60,277 bases of DNA from Candidatus Thorarchaeota archaeon (lineage in GTDB: Archaea; Asgardarchaeota; Thorarchaeia; Thorarchaeales; Thorarchaeaceae), in contig PRDH01000028.1 in assembly GCA_003345545.1 (NCBI GenBank), positions 1-60,277 of the forward strand. Direction: 5' to 3'. Within the stretch, counting starts at the first letter, position 1; every line of letters starts with the position of its first letter. Positions 44,768 to 54,602 of the stretch are shown piece by piece. A program made the translations under genes and the position numbers. The notes beneath the pieces were generated by a model. It worked only from the letters and a program-made list of their open reading frames with translations, made no database searches and was not told the origin of the DNA.

Positions 44768-46171
44768 TCACTTTGCCTCAGCTGTCTCCCTGGTCGATCT
44801 GAGCTCCACTTCCAGTTCTTCAACATTGACCCTCGGTTCAATGCTCTTGGTAGCAAGAATGGCCAAGATTACAATGTTTAGAATAATAGCACCAAGAATG
44901 AGTGGAACGCCTTCATAATAGGTGTAGATCAAACCTGAGAAGATAGGGGCGATCGTACCGACAATCAGGACAAGAAGCGTTGAAAGCCCTAGCATCTTGC
45001 CGAGGTCTTCCCTTGGCAGGGATTTCTGGATATAGGCATTTATCGTTGTCCCCCACAGATTATCATTGGTTGTCTTCATGGCAGTAGCAATGAACGCAAG
45101 CGAGAGCACCACTCCGAAACCAGGGTATATACTATCGAGAACTGCCACCCAGGATTCTGGAGCAATGTACTTCACGTGCTGGGCAATGAGTAGCAGACTT
45201 AGAGCAACTGGCATGACTGAGTATACTGCAATGGTAATCCTCCTTCCGCCCCTCTTATCGAATGCGCGACCCAATAGAAGCGTTAATGGAACGGACAGCG
45301 CGAGGGTAATCAGCACCATCAAGAATATTTGACCTATGTCGAACTCCAAGGTTTCATTCACGTAGAATAGACTGGAGTATCCATACATGTTATCGCTAAG
45401 AGCGTCGATCATCATCACAAGAATGAACACCGGGAATATCCTCACAAGTAATCTTAGTCCTCTCAGGCTCTCTTTTACAAAGTCTCTGATTATTGACGAG
45501 TCTCGTTCTCTCTCGGGAATTGGTGTTGAATCAAGCCAGATTATTCTGATGATGGTTGTGAACAAAAAGGCAACAGCGCCGAAGAAGAACACTGCTCTCA
45601 TTATCAGAATGAATTCCCATCCACTGTTGAACATGATGCCCATGGCAAAGAGCGGACCAAGTCCGAAAAGAGCTCCTAGGGTGAAGTGTGACACTGCGAC
45701 GCCACCGTACTTCCGGTCGGTCACCTGAAATATGTAGGCTGTGCCGCCTTGGCTTGTGAAATTCCCTGAGGCCATGGTGAGCAGTCCTAGAGCAACTAGC
45801 TCAATCCTATCAGCAAGGGAAAGGATTAGAAAACCAACGCCATTAAAGACCATAGTGGCAATCGCGAGATTTCTCCGATTGTAGTTGTCAGCGAGATAAC
45901 TGGCGACCAGGTTTCCAACAAGTGTTACAGCTGTCATTAGCGAAAACAGCAGACCCAGTGTGACATAGGCGATACCGAGGTCGCGGAGATACAGACTGAG
46001 AAACGTCCATACAACGTTGAGACTCGCCATGATCCAATTTGTTATTATGAAGACCTTGAAGTTCTTGTTTGACATCAACTTTCGAACGGTTTGACTCCAA
46101 GCATCATCCCTTGTTTGTTCAGAGGGGGGGTTGGGCACTTCTATTGGAATATCACTTGGCTCATCGACCAT
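44768..46171 (-). CDS. Major facilitator superfamily transporter
   Basis: A 467-residue protein with about 12 helices and a central loop near residue 230. An MFS-type motif between TM2 and TM3 reads NLVASYLADNYNRRNLAIA (G-x-x-x-D-R-x-G-R-R type). Both termini are charged and cytoplasmic. Substrate unknown; multidrug or metabolite efflux are the common roles. The ATG at 46171 is preferred over the TTG at 46177. It is convergent with mutS. Confidence 0.85.
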   Translation of the reverse strand: MVDEPSDIPIEVPNPPSEQTRDDAWSQTVRKLMSNKNFKVFIITNWIMASLNVVWTFLSLYLRDLGIAYVTLGLLFSLMTAVTLVGNLVASYLADNYNRRNLAIATMVFNGVGFLILSLADRIELVALGLLTMASGNFTSQGGTAYIFQVTDRKYGGVAVSHFTLGALFGLGPLFAMGIMFNSGWEFILIMRAVFFFGAVAFLFTTIIRIIWLDSTPIPERERDSSIIRDFVKESLRGLRLLVRIFPVFILVMMIDALSDNMYGYSSLFYVNETLEFDIGQIFLMVLITLALSVPLTLLLGRAFDKRGGRRITIAVYSVMPVALSLLLIAQHVKYIAPESWVAVLDSIYPGFGVVLSLAFIATAMKTTNDNLWGTTINAYIQKSLPREDLGKMLGLSTLLVLIVGTIAPIFSGLIYTYYEGVPLILGAIILNIVILAILATKSIEPRVNVEELEVELRSTRETAEAK

Positions 46172-46367
46172 GACCAATCAGGCCACCTGACGCAATGTAA
46201 GTTGAGAAAGTGTGAAAGAAATCGCAAATGAGCGCCTAATGAACGTCGCGATGAACGCATGACTTCCCGGCAATTCAGGCCGGTCTTCTTCGCTGTGCAG
46301 GACACGCTCCGAGGTCCATGACTATGAAGAACTTCCTGTGTATCTAACCAAATCGAAAGCTATTTTA

Positions 46368-46382
46368 GTTACGATTTGTAAC
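46368..46382. promoter_or_regulatory. Short inverted repeat upstream of the DoxX-like gene
   Basis: GTTAC-GATTT-GTAAC lies 50 bases before the ATG at 46432 in an AT-rich stretch that also holds a TATA-like ATTATAGTTAA (46396-46406). A binding site for a dimeric regulator is possible; arms of five bases are weak evidence. Confidence 0.3.
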
Positions 46383-46431
46383 CATTTTGTTATTCATTAT
46401 AGTTAAGCACATATAGAAGGCTTGAAGGAAA

Positions 46432-47127
46432 ATGGAACTAACCACCAAGAAATGGCTGAGTATCATCGTTGTCTTGCTCGTTGACATAGTATTGACTGCA
46501 ATGATTTTTCTTGCACTAGTACCTCAATGGGCAGTACCTGACGCCGACTTGATGATACCGAACCTCACACTCTACATGTCACCACTGATTGCCCTTGCAA
46601 TCATATTGGTGCCAACACTTGTAATCCTCAGGTTTGGATGGCCCGATAGAATCAAACTTGAGATGTTCTTGTTTCCGCTAAGAATTGGACTTGCATTCGA
46701 GTTCCTCCATGGCGGACTTGAGAAACTCATTGATACAACGTATTTGGCTACTCCAGGACTCATAGGGGTTGGTGCTGCTGCAGCTCCGAGCCCATGGATT
46801 CGTGACATAATGACCGCAATGCTTCCAAACTACGGAGCATTTCTTTTGTTAATTGCAGTGGGAGAATTCTTAGTAGGCCTCTCGTTGTTGCTTGGCGGAT
46901 TCACGAGATTAGGAGCAATTGGTGGAGTTCTACTACAATGGACATTCCTCTTCTTGCTTGGTTGGCTGAGCGTGTCAACATTTGGTATCAACTTCATAGG
47001 CGCAGTAGCTTTCCTGGTCCTTGGGATGTATAGATCAGGTCGTTTCTTAGGGGTTGACCAGATAATTGGACCAAGGCTTGATGGATCAGAGAACAGATTA
47101 CTGAAGTCCTTTGGACTACTGACTTGA
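46432..47127 (+). CDS. DoxX-family membrane protein
   Basis: A 231-residue protein with about six helices. The second half fits the DoxX/TQO large-subunit pattern: LRIGLAFEFLHGGLEKL, then GEFLVGLSLLLGGFTRLGA and a final FINFIGA-like helix. DoxX relatives take part in thiosulfate or quinone redox reactions in some archaea and are of unknown function in most others. A GAAGGA lies right before the ATG. It is followed by a polyprenyl synthase gene after 128 bases. Confidence 0.78.
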   Translation: MELTTKKWLSIIVVLLVDIVLTAMIFLALVPQWAVPDADLMIPNLTLYMSPLIALAIILVPTLVILRFGWPDRIKLEMFLFPLRIGLAFEFLHGGLEKLIDTTYLATPGLIGVGAAAAPSPWIRDIMTAMLPNYGAFLLLIAVGEFLVGLSLLLGGFTRLGAIGGVLLQWTFLFLLGWLSVSTFGINFIGAVAFLVLGMYRSGRFLGVDQIIGPRLDGSENRLLKSFGLLT

Positions 47128-47255
47128 AAGAAAAGTATTGATGAGGGTCTGGTATTGTCCGCCCTCATCAAAATCCGCATATGATACGAGAAAATCAATA
47201 TTCGGAAGGCTATCGCGAAACAATTCCTTGACTGCGATTTGGGAGGACTCTTGAA

Positions 47256-48335
47256 TTGACGAATGAAAACGAACAAGAATATGTCGGAACTGTGAGTAGG
47301 AAAGACAATGCTTGGTCAGAAGAATCTCTACCTGGAGAAGTCGTGTTCACGGACTTCGATAAGATTGCCACGCCTTCCCAATTAACCAGACTACAAGAGC
47401 GAATACAATACGTCAATTCACAAATTGAAGGATTCATCAAAGAAAATCAGGGCGAACCGAAAGTACTTTACGAAGCAGCAAATCACCTGCTAATGGCAGG
47501 AGGGAAGCATGTTCGTGCACTTCTATCCCTTTTGGCCTGTGAAGCAGTTGGCGGGAAACTCGAAGATATCGGACCAATTGCTTTGGCTGAGGAGTTGCTT
47601 CAAACAGCGAGCTTGATTCACGATGACATTATCGATAGAGATGAGCTCCGAAGAGGCGTGCAAGCAGTTCACAAGAAGTATGGTGAACAGGTAGCAATCA
47701 TTGCAGGAGACCTATTGATTGCGCAAGCCATCCGACTCATTGGAGATCACGGGACACCTGAGCTCATCACACGGATTGGGAGGAGTGGTGTGAAAATGTG
47801 TGAAGGTGAAATTGCCGATATCGTGTTTGTTCCAGAGGTATCAGAGCCATTCAGCACAGATGAGTACCTGATGATGGTGGGATTGAAGACAGTTGCCTTC
47901 ATGAGAGAGGCCGTGAGAACGGGAGCTATGATTGGCAACGCATCACAAGAACAGGTTGACGCGTTGACTCAATATGCAGAGATGCTCGGATTTGCGTTTC
48001 AGATTCGTGATGATATGCTAGATGTCATTGCATCCACAAAGGAAATCGGAAAACCAGTACTATCAGACTTGCAGAAACGTAGAAGGAACTACCTCCTCAT
48101 GCATGCCCTCGAGTCGGCCTCAGAAACTCGCCGGAAACAATGCCTAGAGGAATTATCAGCAGGAAACGTCAGGGATGCACTTGTACTGATCGGAGAAACA
48201 GACTCAGTAGCTTACGCTGATGAATTAGCACAGGAATACATTGTAAGAGCGAAAGCTGCATTGAAGGGCCAAGACTTCGCTGAGAAAGATCTTCTCGAAT
48301 TGCTTGCAGACTATGCGATAAAGAGAGAAAGATGA
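47256..48335 (+). CDS. Polyprenyl diphosphate synthase (copy 2)
   Basis: A 359-residue trans-prenyl synthase, clearly paralogous to the gene at 38784-39821. First motif LIHDDIIDRDELRRG and second FQIRDDMLDV; the residues before the first motif are again Ala-Ser-Leu-Ile-His, so chain length should exceed C15. The N-terminal extension of about 40 residues has a different sequence from copy 1. The start is TTG 47256 with GGGAGG nine bases upstream. One copy may make C20 for membrane lipids and the other a longer tail, but which does which cannot be told. Confidence 0.9.
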   Translation: MTNENEQEYVGTVSRKDNAWSEESLPGEVVFTDFDKIATPSQLTRLQERIQYVNSQIEGFIKENQGEPKVLYEAANHLLMAGGKHVRALLSLLACEAVGGKLEDIGPIALAEELLQTASLIHDDIIDRDELRRGVQAVHKKYGEQVAIIAGDLLIAQAIRLIGDHGTPELITRIGRSGVKMCEGEIADIVFVPEVSEPFSTDEYLMMVGLKTVAFMREAVRTGAMIGNASQEQVDALTQYAEMLGFAFQIRDDMLDVIASTKEIGKPVLSDLQKRRRNYLLMHALESASETRRKQCLEELSAGNVRDALVLIGETDSVAYADELAQEYIVRAKAALKGQDFAEKDLLELLADYAIKRER

Positions 48336-48481
48336 AGATTAGCAAGAATAAGAACGGACAACTGAAACCAAGACTATGCTTTTGGAGAATCGGGTCATTA
48401 AGAGTAGGTCAATCGTCGTTGACTACTTGGTCAATGATGATAGAATAATATGCTCCTGCGTCTATTGGTAATTGATGAGTT

Positions 48482-48934
48482 ATGACTTCGGATGAAGTAT
48501 TTGAAGCAATCTCGCACCCAATGAGAATCGCTATTCTGAAAGAATTGGCAAAAGGGCCCACTCGATTTGCAGATATCAAGAGAAGATTACGAATCAAGAG
48601 CAGCGGTCTCCTAGATTTCCACCTCAAGAAGATGGTGTTGATTTTGACAACTGACAGAGATGGACTGTACGCCTTGAATGACAGAGGATTCGCCGCCCTT
48701 CGCGCAATCAACATTGTTAGGAACTATGGTTGGCAGAGAAGGTCGTGGATAATCAATGTGCTAGTGATGTCTATGATCAACATCTTCTTTCTCTTCGCGG
48801 CCTTTGACCTCATCATTATCGCCGCAATCCCAACTATTTGCTGGATTGTGTTCTATAGTTACTGGACTTTTGTCAGGAGGGGGATTCGTCTGAGAGGCAA
48901 CGAAATTGACGCAGAGGATGTGGAGGGATCCTAA
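48482..48934 (+). CDS. ArsR-type winged-helix regulator with membrane anchor
   Basis: A 150-residue protein. Residues 1-75 are a winged helix (EAISHPMRIAILKELAKGP, then a recognition helix SSGLLDFHLKKM and wing). Two hydrophobic helices (about 98-116 and 118-136) follow, so this is a membrane-bound transcription factor. It lies about 100 bases before an ABC exporter pair on the same strand, which is a natural target. A TATA-like AATAATATG at 48446-48454 gives a very short leader. Confidence 0.8.
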   Translation: MTSDEVFEAISHPMRIAILKELAKGPTRFADIKRRLRIKSSGLLDFHLKKMVLILTTDRDGLYALNDRGFAALRAINIVRNYGWQRRSWIINVLVMSMINIFFLFAAFDLIIIAAIPTICWIVFYSYWTFVRRGIRLRGNEIDAEDVEGS

Positions 48935-49035
48935 TTGGAGGTCTCGCGTCGATGTGAAGAACCATATTCCTGCAATACTGGATTCTTCACAATTGTATTT
49001 CATAACGTACATACTACTATAGGAGATTGAAGAAG

Positions 49036-49815
49036 TTGGTCGCCGTCAGTATTCTGAATCTTGTCAAATCCTTTGGAAGCCTCGTAGCGGTGAATGATGT
49101 GACCCTCGAGGTGCGCGAGGGCGAAACGTATGGTCTCTTGGGGCCGAATGGGGCAGGCAAGACAACCACCATAAAGTGCCTGATGGGTCTCCTAGATCCC
49201 GACACTGGGACTACCTCTGTCTACGGGGTCGATTCATTGGATAATCCGATTGAAGTCAAGAGGCTTGTTGGCTATGTACCAGAAGAACACCAACTCTATG
49301 ATTCTCTAACTCCCAGAGAACTCTTCGAGTTCATCGCCTCTATCAGGGAGCTCCCAGAGGAAAGAACCAATAAAAGAATCAAAGAGATGGTGAAGGCATT
49401 TGACTTTGAGAAGTACTATGATTCGATGATTGTGACTCTCTCCCAAGGCAACAAGCAGAAGACGATGCTGATCTCTGCTCTACTGCATGCTCCCAAGCTC
49501 TTGATTCTGGATGAGCCATTTGTGGGTTTGGACGTTCGAACAACAAGAATGGTCAAGGACATCATCAAGATACATGTTGAGAGCGGAGGTTCAGTATTGC
49601 TCTCAACGCATATCATGGAGGTTGCCCAAGGACTCTGCGATCGAGTTGGCATTATCGATGATGGTGTCCTAGTCGCAGAGGGATCACTTGCGGAACTCAG
49701 AAGTCAAGCCCACGAAGAGAGCGCAACTCTCGAGAAGCTGTTTCTTAGACTCACAGAACAGGAAGAGGAGGTTCAAGTAGGTGTTGATGCACTTAGGGAG
49801 GCCCTCTCAGAGTGA
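49036..49815 (+). CDS. ABC transporter ATP-binding protein
   Basis: A protein of about 259 residues: Walker A GPNGAGKTT, Q-loop VGYVPEEHQLY, signature TLSQGNKQK, Walker B LLILDEPFVGLD and the H-loop STHIME, all intact. It is of the NatA/CcmA-like group that powers exporters with a separate permease. The permease gene overlaps its stop as GTGA. Start: AGGAG at 49021-49025 is ten bases from TTG 49036; TTG 49027 is too close to it. Confidence 0.9.
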   Translation: MVAVSILNLVKSFGSLVAVNDVTLEVREGETYGLLGPNGAGKTTTIKCLMGLLDPDTGTTSVYGVDSLDNPIEVKRLVGYVPEEHQLYDSLTPRELFEFIASIRELPEERTNKRIKEMVKAFDFEKYYDSMIVTLSQGNKQKTMLISALLHAPKLLILDEPFVGLDVRTTRMVKDIIKIHVESGGSVLLSTHIMEVAQGLCDRVGIIDDGVLVAEGSLAELRSQAHEESATLEKLFLRLTEQEEEVQVGVDALREALSE

Positions 49816-51455
49816 ACTTCAAAGAGCGATGGAGAATAGCAGGCATCATCGCGACTCAGATGAGGTTTGATGGATTTCTTGAGGGTAATCCAGGCAACGT
49901 GGCTCGAATCAAGGAGGACCCTCAGAGAATATCAAGGAGCATAAAATCCGCGAGTAAGATCAATAGTCTCATGAGCACTTTCATGATTGCCTTGCTAGCT
50001 ACTCTCACAATCGGTGCTGCTGGTTTTGGTGGCTCAGTGGGAGAGTTCAATGTCCGGCTTGCGGTAGGGTTCTCGTTCTTTATGGCACTCGCCTTTGTTT
50101 TGATATTCTTCCTGAACCTGACAACTACAACTGGATTCTTCACGTCAGGCGCGATGAAGTTGCCAAGCATCTTGCCTCTCGGTCAAAAGGACCTTGAGAA
50201 CTTAGCAATACTTGCCTTTACTCGTGTTTTTATTGCTCCAGCTATACTCACTGTGACTGTCTTCCCAGCTGCATGTCTTGTTCTATTTGGACCACTAACA
50301 GGTCTGGTTACGTTTATTGGGTGTTTGGCAACAGTCTCGATCTCTCTTCGTTCACTAATTGGTTTCTCGCGGTGGTTCCAAGTCAAAACACATTCGTCAG
50401 GAGAATCGAAACTAGGGACCATAGTGAGGATGGCTGCAACAATCGGACTTGTCGTCGGAATCATGAGTGTCTATATGCTAGCCAGCTATGTGTACTACAT
50501 TGTTGAAGCAGTGATCGTGTTCGCAGAAGCCTTCAGCGGAACTTATCTGGTTCTTTCATTAGTATTCCCGTTCTCGTTCGGATTCTTGGCCTCATCTGTT
50601 ACACCAGGAGCGATATTCACTGACTGGATGATACCTCTGTCCTCAGCAGGTATGTCCCTCTTGTATGCATTGATTGCCCTTGTCTTCTACAGGCAGAGTG
50701 GGAGATTGCTGAGAAGCCTTGCCATTGGAGGCATTTCCACGGGAAGGACCGGGCCACTTAGAGAGATCAGCATTGAAACTCGAGCGCCACTATTGGCTGT
50801 CATTCGAAAGGACATCAAGATGGCAACAAAGAGCGTCGGGTCAGCAATCGTGTTTGCAATCCCTATCTTTCTTGCGGTCATGCTGTATCCAATGATTGCA
50901 GGATGGTCAGTCGAGGGACACCTCCGTAGCATTACTGCCCTCACGGCAGTGGCATATGCGAATCTCTTTTCAGGGCTCACAGTTGTATCAGTCATGGTGT
51001 TTGATACTCAGGGTGCGTCAATCCATGAAGGACTACCACTTAGTTCTAGACTGGTTCTAAGAGGAAAGACTGCAATCTCAATCATTCCTTACACGATAAC
51101 GATGATTCTGCTTGCCTTCTTACTTCCTCTATTCAATCCTATCACTCCGCTTGTCGCCTTGATACCAATCATAGCCATTCCACTTGGCTACGCAGTACCA
51201 ATGTCTGTGGGAGCAGCCGTGTATCGCTACAAGGGAGACGGCCGCGCAGTAGCAATCAATTTGACCTCAGATCAAAAAGTGGGCATGCTCGCAGGATTTG
51301 TCGGAGCAGTTGTTGGGCTTGGTCCACTAGTGTGCTTTGGCATCAGCATGTTACTCACGGGGTCTCAAGTGTACAGTCTTATCGCACAGATCCTTTGCAC
51401 ACTGGCCTTGGTCATCACAGCGCACTATCAAATTCCGAAACTGCTTAAGGATTAG
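49812..51455 (+). CDS. ABC transporter permease
   Basis: A 547-residue membrane protein with about 12 helices in two halves and a charged loop near residues 290-340. It starts at GTG 49812, sharing four bases with the ATPase stop (GTGA), so the two are co-translated. It resembles ABC-2-like exporters in layout, but I do not recognise a substrate class. The membrane-bound regulator upstream may sense the same cargo. Confidence 0.8.
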   Translation: MNFKERWRIAGIIATQMRFDGFLEGNPGNVARIKEDPQRISRSIKSASKINSLMSTFMIALLATLTIGAAGFGGSVGEFNVRLAVGFSFFMALAFVLIFFLNLTTTTGFFTSGAMKLPSILPLGQKDLENLAILAFTRVFIAPAILTVTVFPAACLVLFGPLTGLVTFIGCLATVSISLRSLIGFSRWFQVKTHSSGESKLGTIVRMAATIGLVVGIMSVYMLASYVYYIVEAVIVFAEAFSGTYLVLSLVFPFSFGFLASSVTPGAIFTDWMIPLSSAGMSLLYALIALVFYRQSGRLLRSLAIGGISTGRTGPLREISIETRAPLLAVIRKDIKMATKSVGSAIVFAIPIFLAVMLYPMIAGWSVEGHLRSITALTAVAYANLFSGLTVVSVMVFDTQGASIHEGLPLSSRLVLRGKTAISIIPYTITMILLAFLLPLFNPITPLVALIPIIAIPLGYAVPMSVGAAVYRYKGDGRAVAINLTSDQKVGMLAGFVGAVVGLGPLVCFGISMLLTGSQVYSLIAQILCTLALVITAHYQIPKLLKD

Positions 51456-51513
51456 GACAGCTGAATTCCTCTGAGCGAAGATTAAAAGCCAGCGTCAACA
51501 ACAATAGCAGGCG

Positions 51514-52170
51514 ATGAAGCCCTTACTCACACCCTCAATCCTCGCTGCAGACTTTGCCAATCTTGAGAGAGATATCAATGCTGCTGAGAGAGGAGGTGCA
51601 GACTACTTCCATCTTGATATAATGGATGGCCATTTCGTGCCCAACATCTCCTTTGGACCCTGGGTAGCCAAGCTGATGAGAAAAATCACCGACAGACCTC
51701 TTGACGCTCACCTAATGATTACGAACCCGCGGGAGTACATTCCAGAATTCATAGAGGCGGGGGTCGAGCTCATCTACCCCCACATAGAGGCATCATACGA
51801 CATTTACCGCACAGTCCAGATGATTACTGATCATGGGGCAAGAGCGGGCATCACCCTCAATCCAGCAACTCCGATATCTTCTGTTGAGGGAGTGATAGAC
51901 CTCATTGATGCAGTATTGGTGATGAGCGTCTGTCCTGGATTCGGGGGTCAGAAGTTCATTCCATCGAGCATGGACAGGATAACCAAGTTAAGGGAACTGC
52001 TAGACAGCCTCAAACCAAGCATTCGGATTGCAGTTGATGGTGGAGTAACTCTTGAGAACATTGGAAACCTCCGAAAGGCAGGAGCTGATTTCTTCATTGC
52101 AGGCTCTGCAGTATTCGAGGCACCGGATATCGAAGAGAGAGTACGCGCAATGAAGAAAGCCATGAAATAA
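51514..52170 (+). CDS. rpe: Ribulose-phosphate 3-epimerase
   Basis: A 218-residue TIM-barrel enzyme that interconverts ribulose-5-phosphate and xylulose-5-phosphate. Hallmarks: PSILAADFANLERD at the N-terminus, HLDIMDGHFVPNISFG (metal ligands and acid), DAHLMI, VMSVCPGFGGQKF and the second catalytic aspartate in IAVDGGVTLENI. A TATA-like ATTAAAAG at 51481-51488 suggests a near-leaderless transcript. It precedes a transaldolase-like gene, so the pair serves the non-oxidative pentose phosphate route. Confidence 0.95.
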   Translation: MKPLLTPSILAADFANLERDINAAERGGADYFHLDIMDGHFVPNISFGPWVAKLMRKITDRPLDAHLMITNPREYIPEFIEAGVELIYPHIEASYDIYRTVQMITDHGARAGITLNPATPISSVEGVIDLIDAVLVMSVCPGFGGQKFIPSSMDRITKLRELLDSLKPSIRIAVDGGVTLENIGNLRKAGADFFIAGSAVFEAPDIEERVRAMKKAMK

Positions 52171-52274
52171 GGACTGCTTCAGGTCTTTTGTTACCGACCC
52201 TACGTTTTAAATCGTAAGGAATTCTAGACTAGATAGCACGGAGCACATCATGGCTCTAATAGGAGCAAAGACAA

Positions 52275-52925
52275 TTGAAATTCTTCATAGATACTGCCAA
52301 TGTTCAAGAGATACGCAAAGCGCACGAGAGAGGAATGGTCGATGGAGTTACCACAAATCCCTCGCTGGTCGCCAAGGAAGGAAAGGACTTCAGAAAGATC
52401 ATCGATGAGATAGCATCTTTCGTTAAAGGACCGATCAGTCTTGAAGTCCTGAGCGAGAAAGCGGACGATATGCTAAAAGAAGCACGGGAGCTCAATAGCT
52501 GGATTGACAATGCTGCAATTAAGATACCTATGACCTGGGAGGGCTTAAAGGCAGTCAAGCAATGTTCTGATGAAGGAATCCAAACCAATGTCACTCTTTG
52601 TTTCAGTGCAAATCAGGCACTCTTGGCTGCAAAGGCAGGAGCAAGCTTTGTGTCACCCTTTATTGGCAGGCTAGATGATGTCGGTCAGACTGGAATGGAA
52701 GTAATCGAAAGCATCGGCCAAATCTATGCCAACTATGGGATAGAAACAGAAATCATCGTTGCAAGCATCAGGCACCCAATTCATGTCTATGAGGCTGCTC
52801 TGATAGGCGCTGATATTGCCACGATTCCTCCCGAAGTCCTTGAAAAGATGGTAAACCATCCGCTCACTGACATCGGCATCAAGAGATTCCGTGAGGACTG
52901 GGAGAAAGTCAAGAAGATGAAATAG
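52275..52925 (+). CDS. Transaldolase / fructose-6-phosphate aldolase family
   Basis: A 216-residue short transaldolase of the TalC/FSA type: [14 protein letters not shown] at the start, [12 protein letters not shown], the Schiff-base lysine in [10 protein letters not shown] (about residue 85), TLCFSANQA and [11 protein letters not shown]. Such short forms act either as transaldolase or as fructose-6-phosphate aldolase. TTG 52275 with AGGAG nine bases upstream is the start. It follows rpe on the same strand with a 104-base gap that contains no gene. Confidence 0.92.
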   Translation: MKFFIDTANVQEIRKAHERGMVDGVTTNPSLVAKEGKDFRKIIDEIASFVKGPISLEVLSEKADDMLKEARELNSWIDNAAIKIPMTWEGLKAVKQCSDEGIQTNVTLCFSANQALLAAKAGASFVSPFIGRLDDVGQTGMEVIESIGQIYANYGIETEIIVASIRHPIHVYEAALIGADIATIPPEVLEKMVNHPLTDIGIKRFREDWEKVKKMK

Positions 52926-53039
52926 GGAACACATTTCTCTGTTTGCTAGGAGTGAAAGAATAGAGAAAGAACATCGCACAAATAAATGACAAGAATGATA
53001 TGCCGCTGCGTTGTGTGTTTCTAGTTAGTGGGATGACCT

Positions 53040-54593
53040 ATGAAGATTGAAGCCGACCTCGTTGTCTTTAATGGAAACATAATAACCATGGATCCACAGC
53101 GACCAACTGCAACAGCATTCGCTGTGAAGAGCTATAGGATCCTTGCAATTGGTGACGATGCGGCGGTGCTCGATCTCGTACCCAACGCAAAGAGGATCAT
53201 CGATCTTGGGGGCAAGACAGTTGTTCCTGGCTTCATTGATGCACATACACACTTGACTAGCGCGGGCGTGAAAGAGTCGCATATCAAATTGGATACTGCC
53301 AGATCTGTTGATGAAGCGCTAAAGGTAATCAAAGATAATCTGCATCGGTATTCTGAAGATGAGTGGGTTTTGGGGTTTGGGTGGGACGAAAGCGAATGGT
53401 CAACTAAACGTTACATCGATGGAAAGGACCTAGATAGCGTCAGCACCACGCAGCCCATTATGGCCACACGTGTGGATGGTCACCTTGCAAGCGTGAATAG
53501 AGTGGGTCTTAAGAAGTTGGGAATATCTCTGAATCAAGATGGAGTTCAGAAGGACAAGAAAGGAAGACCTACTGGTATTCTAACGGATATTGACGAAGTC
53601 TGGGAGAAAGTGAGACCATCTCCAGCCAAAACACGAGCAGGCGTCATTGCAGGGAACAATATCGCCAATAAATGTGGGATCACCGCAGTTGTCGATAATG
53701 CAGCCATCGGCACTTTGAAACACATCCGCGAAGTAGAAGACATTCATGAACTCACAACACGGATGATTGTGAATGTTCCCGTGGAACAGATGAACCACCT
53801 TGTTGGACTAGGTTTGACATCAGGAATGGGAAGCCCGCTCGTTAAGATTGGCGGTGTAAAAATCTTCACAGATGGTTCAATTGGCGCAATGACTGCAGCT
53901 GTTTCAAAGGGGTACCGCAGAGAACTGAAGAACAAAGGCAGAATGCTCCTTCAAAAGAGGAGGTACGCATCAATTGTACGGAAGGCAGTTGAGAATAATA
54001 TTCAGACTGCAACGCATGCAATTGGTGACGAGGCCATCGAGATGGTGATATCAACCTTCGAAGATATCGAGGACAAGAGTCTACTCCGTGTCCAACGTCA
54101 CAGAATTGAACATGCAGAGCTCATTAGTGAGTATCAAATCAGACGAGCAGTGAGTCTAGGACTGATACTCTCAATGCAGCCGAACTTCGTTGGTAGATGG
54201 CAACAGAAGGGAGGGCTCTATGAGGAGAGGTTTAACGAAGAGACTGTCCGAGGAATGAACATGTTTCGTGTAGCGCTAGACAATGGTGCTCGACTGTGCT
54301 TTGGTTCAGATGGCATGCCATACGGACCGCTCTATGGTATCTGGTCAGCAACAACACACTCGAATGATAGAGTCAGATTGACTGTTGAAGAGGCATTGCG
54401 GTGCTACACGATGGAGAGTGCCTACTCTGTATTCCTTGAGAACACACTGGGAAGTCTGGCTGTTGGCAAGCGAGCCGACTTTGTTGTACTTTCTGAAAAC
54501 ATCCTAGAGATACCGCCAGACAGAATCAAAGATGTCTGCACAGAAATGACAGTTGTAGGCGGTCTCGTAGAATACTCAGCGCCGCGACCCTGA
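53040..54593 (+). CDS. Metal-dependent amidohydrolase (YtcJ-like)
   Basis: A 517-residue amidohydrolase of the Amidohydrolase_3/YtcJ group. Metal ligands are seen in DAHTHLTSAG, a likely bridging lysine in GGVKIFTDGSIGA, and histidines in THAIGDEAI and HRIEHAEL, with the catalytic aspartate in CFGSDGMPYGPL. These enzymes hydrolyse C-N bonds in a wide range of small molecules; the substrate here is unknown. It ends nine bases before mutL, so the two may share a transcript. Confidence 0.88.
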   Translation: MKIEADLVVFNGNIITMDPQRPTATAFAVKSYRILAIGDDAAVLDLVPNAKRIIDLGGKTVVPGFIDAHTHLTSAGVKESHIKLDTARSVDEALKVIKDNLHRYSEDEWVLGFGWDESEWSTKRYIDGKDLDSVSTTQPIMATRVDGHLASVNRVGLKKLGISLNQDGVQKDKKGRPTGILTDIDEVWEKVRPSPAKTRAGVIAGNNIANKCGITAVVDNAAIGTLKHIREVEDIHELTTRMIVNVPVEQMNHLVGLGLTSGMGSPLVKIGGVKIFTDGSIGAMTAAVSKGYRRELKNKGRMLLQKRRYASIVRKAVENNIQTATHAIGDEAIEMVISTFEDIEDKSLLRVQRHRIEHAELISEYQIRRAVSLGLILSMQPNFVGRWQQKGGLYEERFNEETVRGMNMFRVALDNGARLCFGSDGMPYGPLYGIWSATTHSNDRVRLTVEEALRCYTMESAYSVFLENTLGSLAVGKRADFVVLSENILEIPPDRIKDVCTEMTVVGGLVEYSAPRP

Positions 54594-54602
54594 GGTGTTA
54601 TA

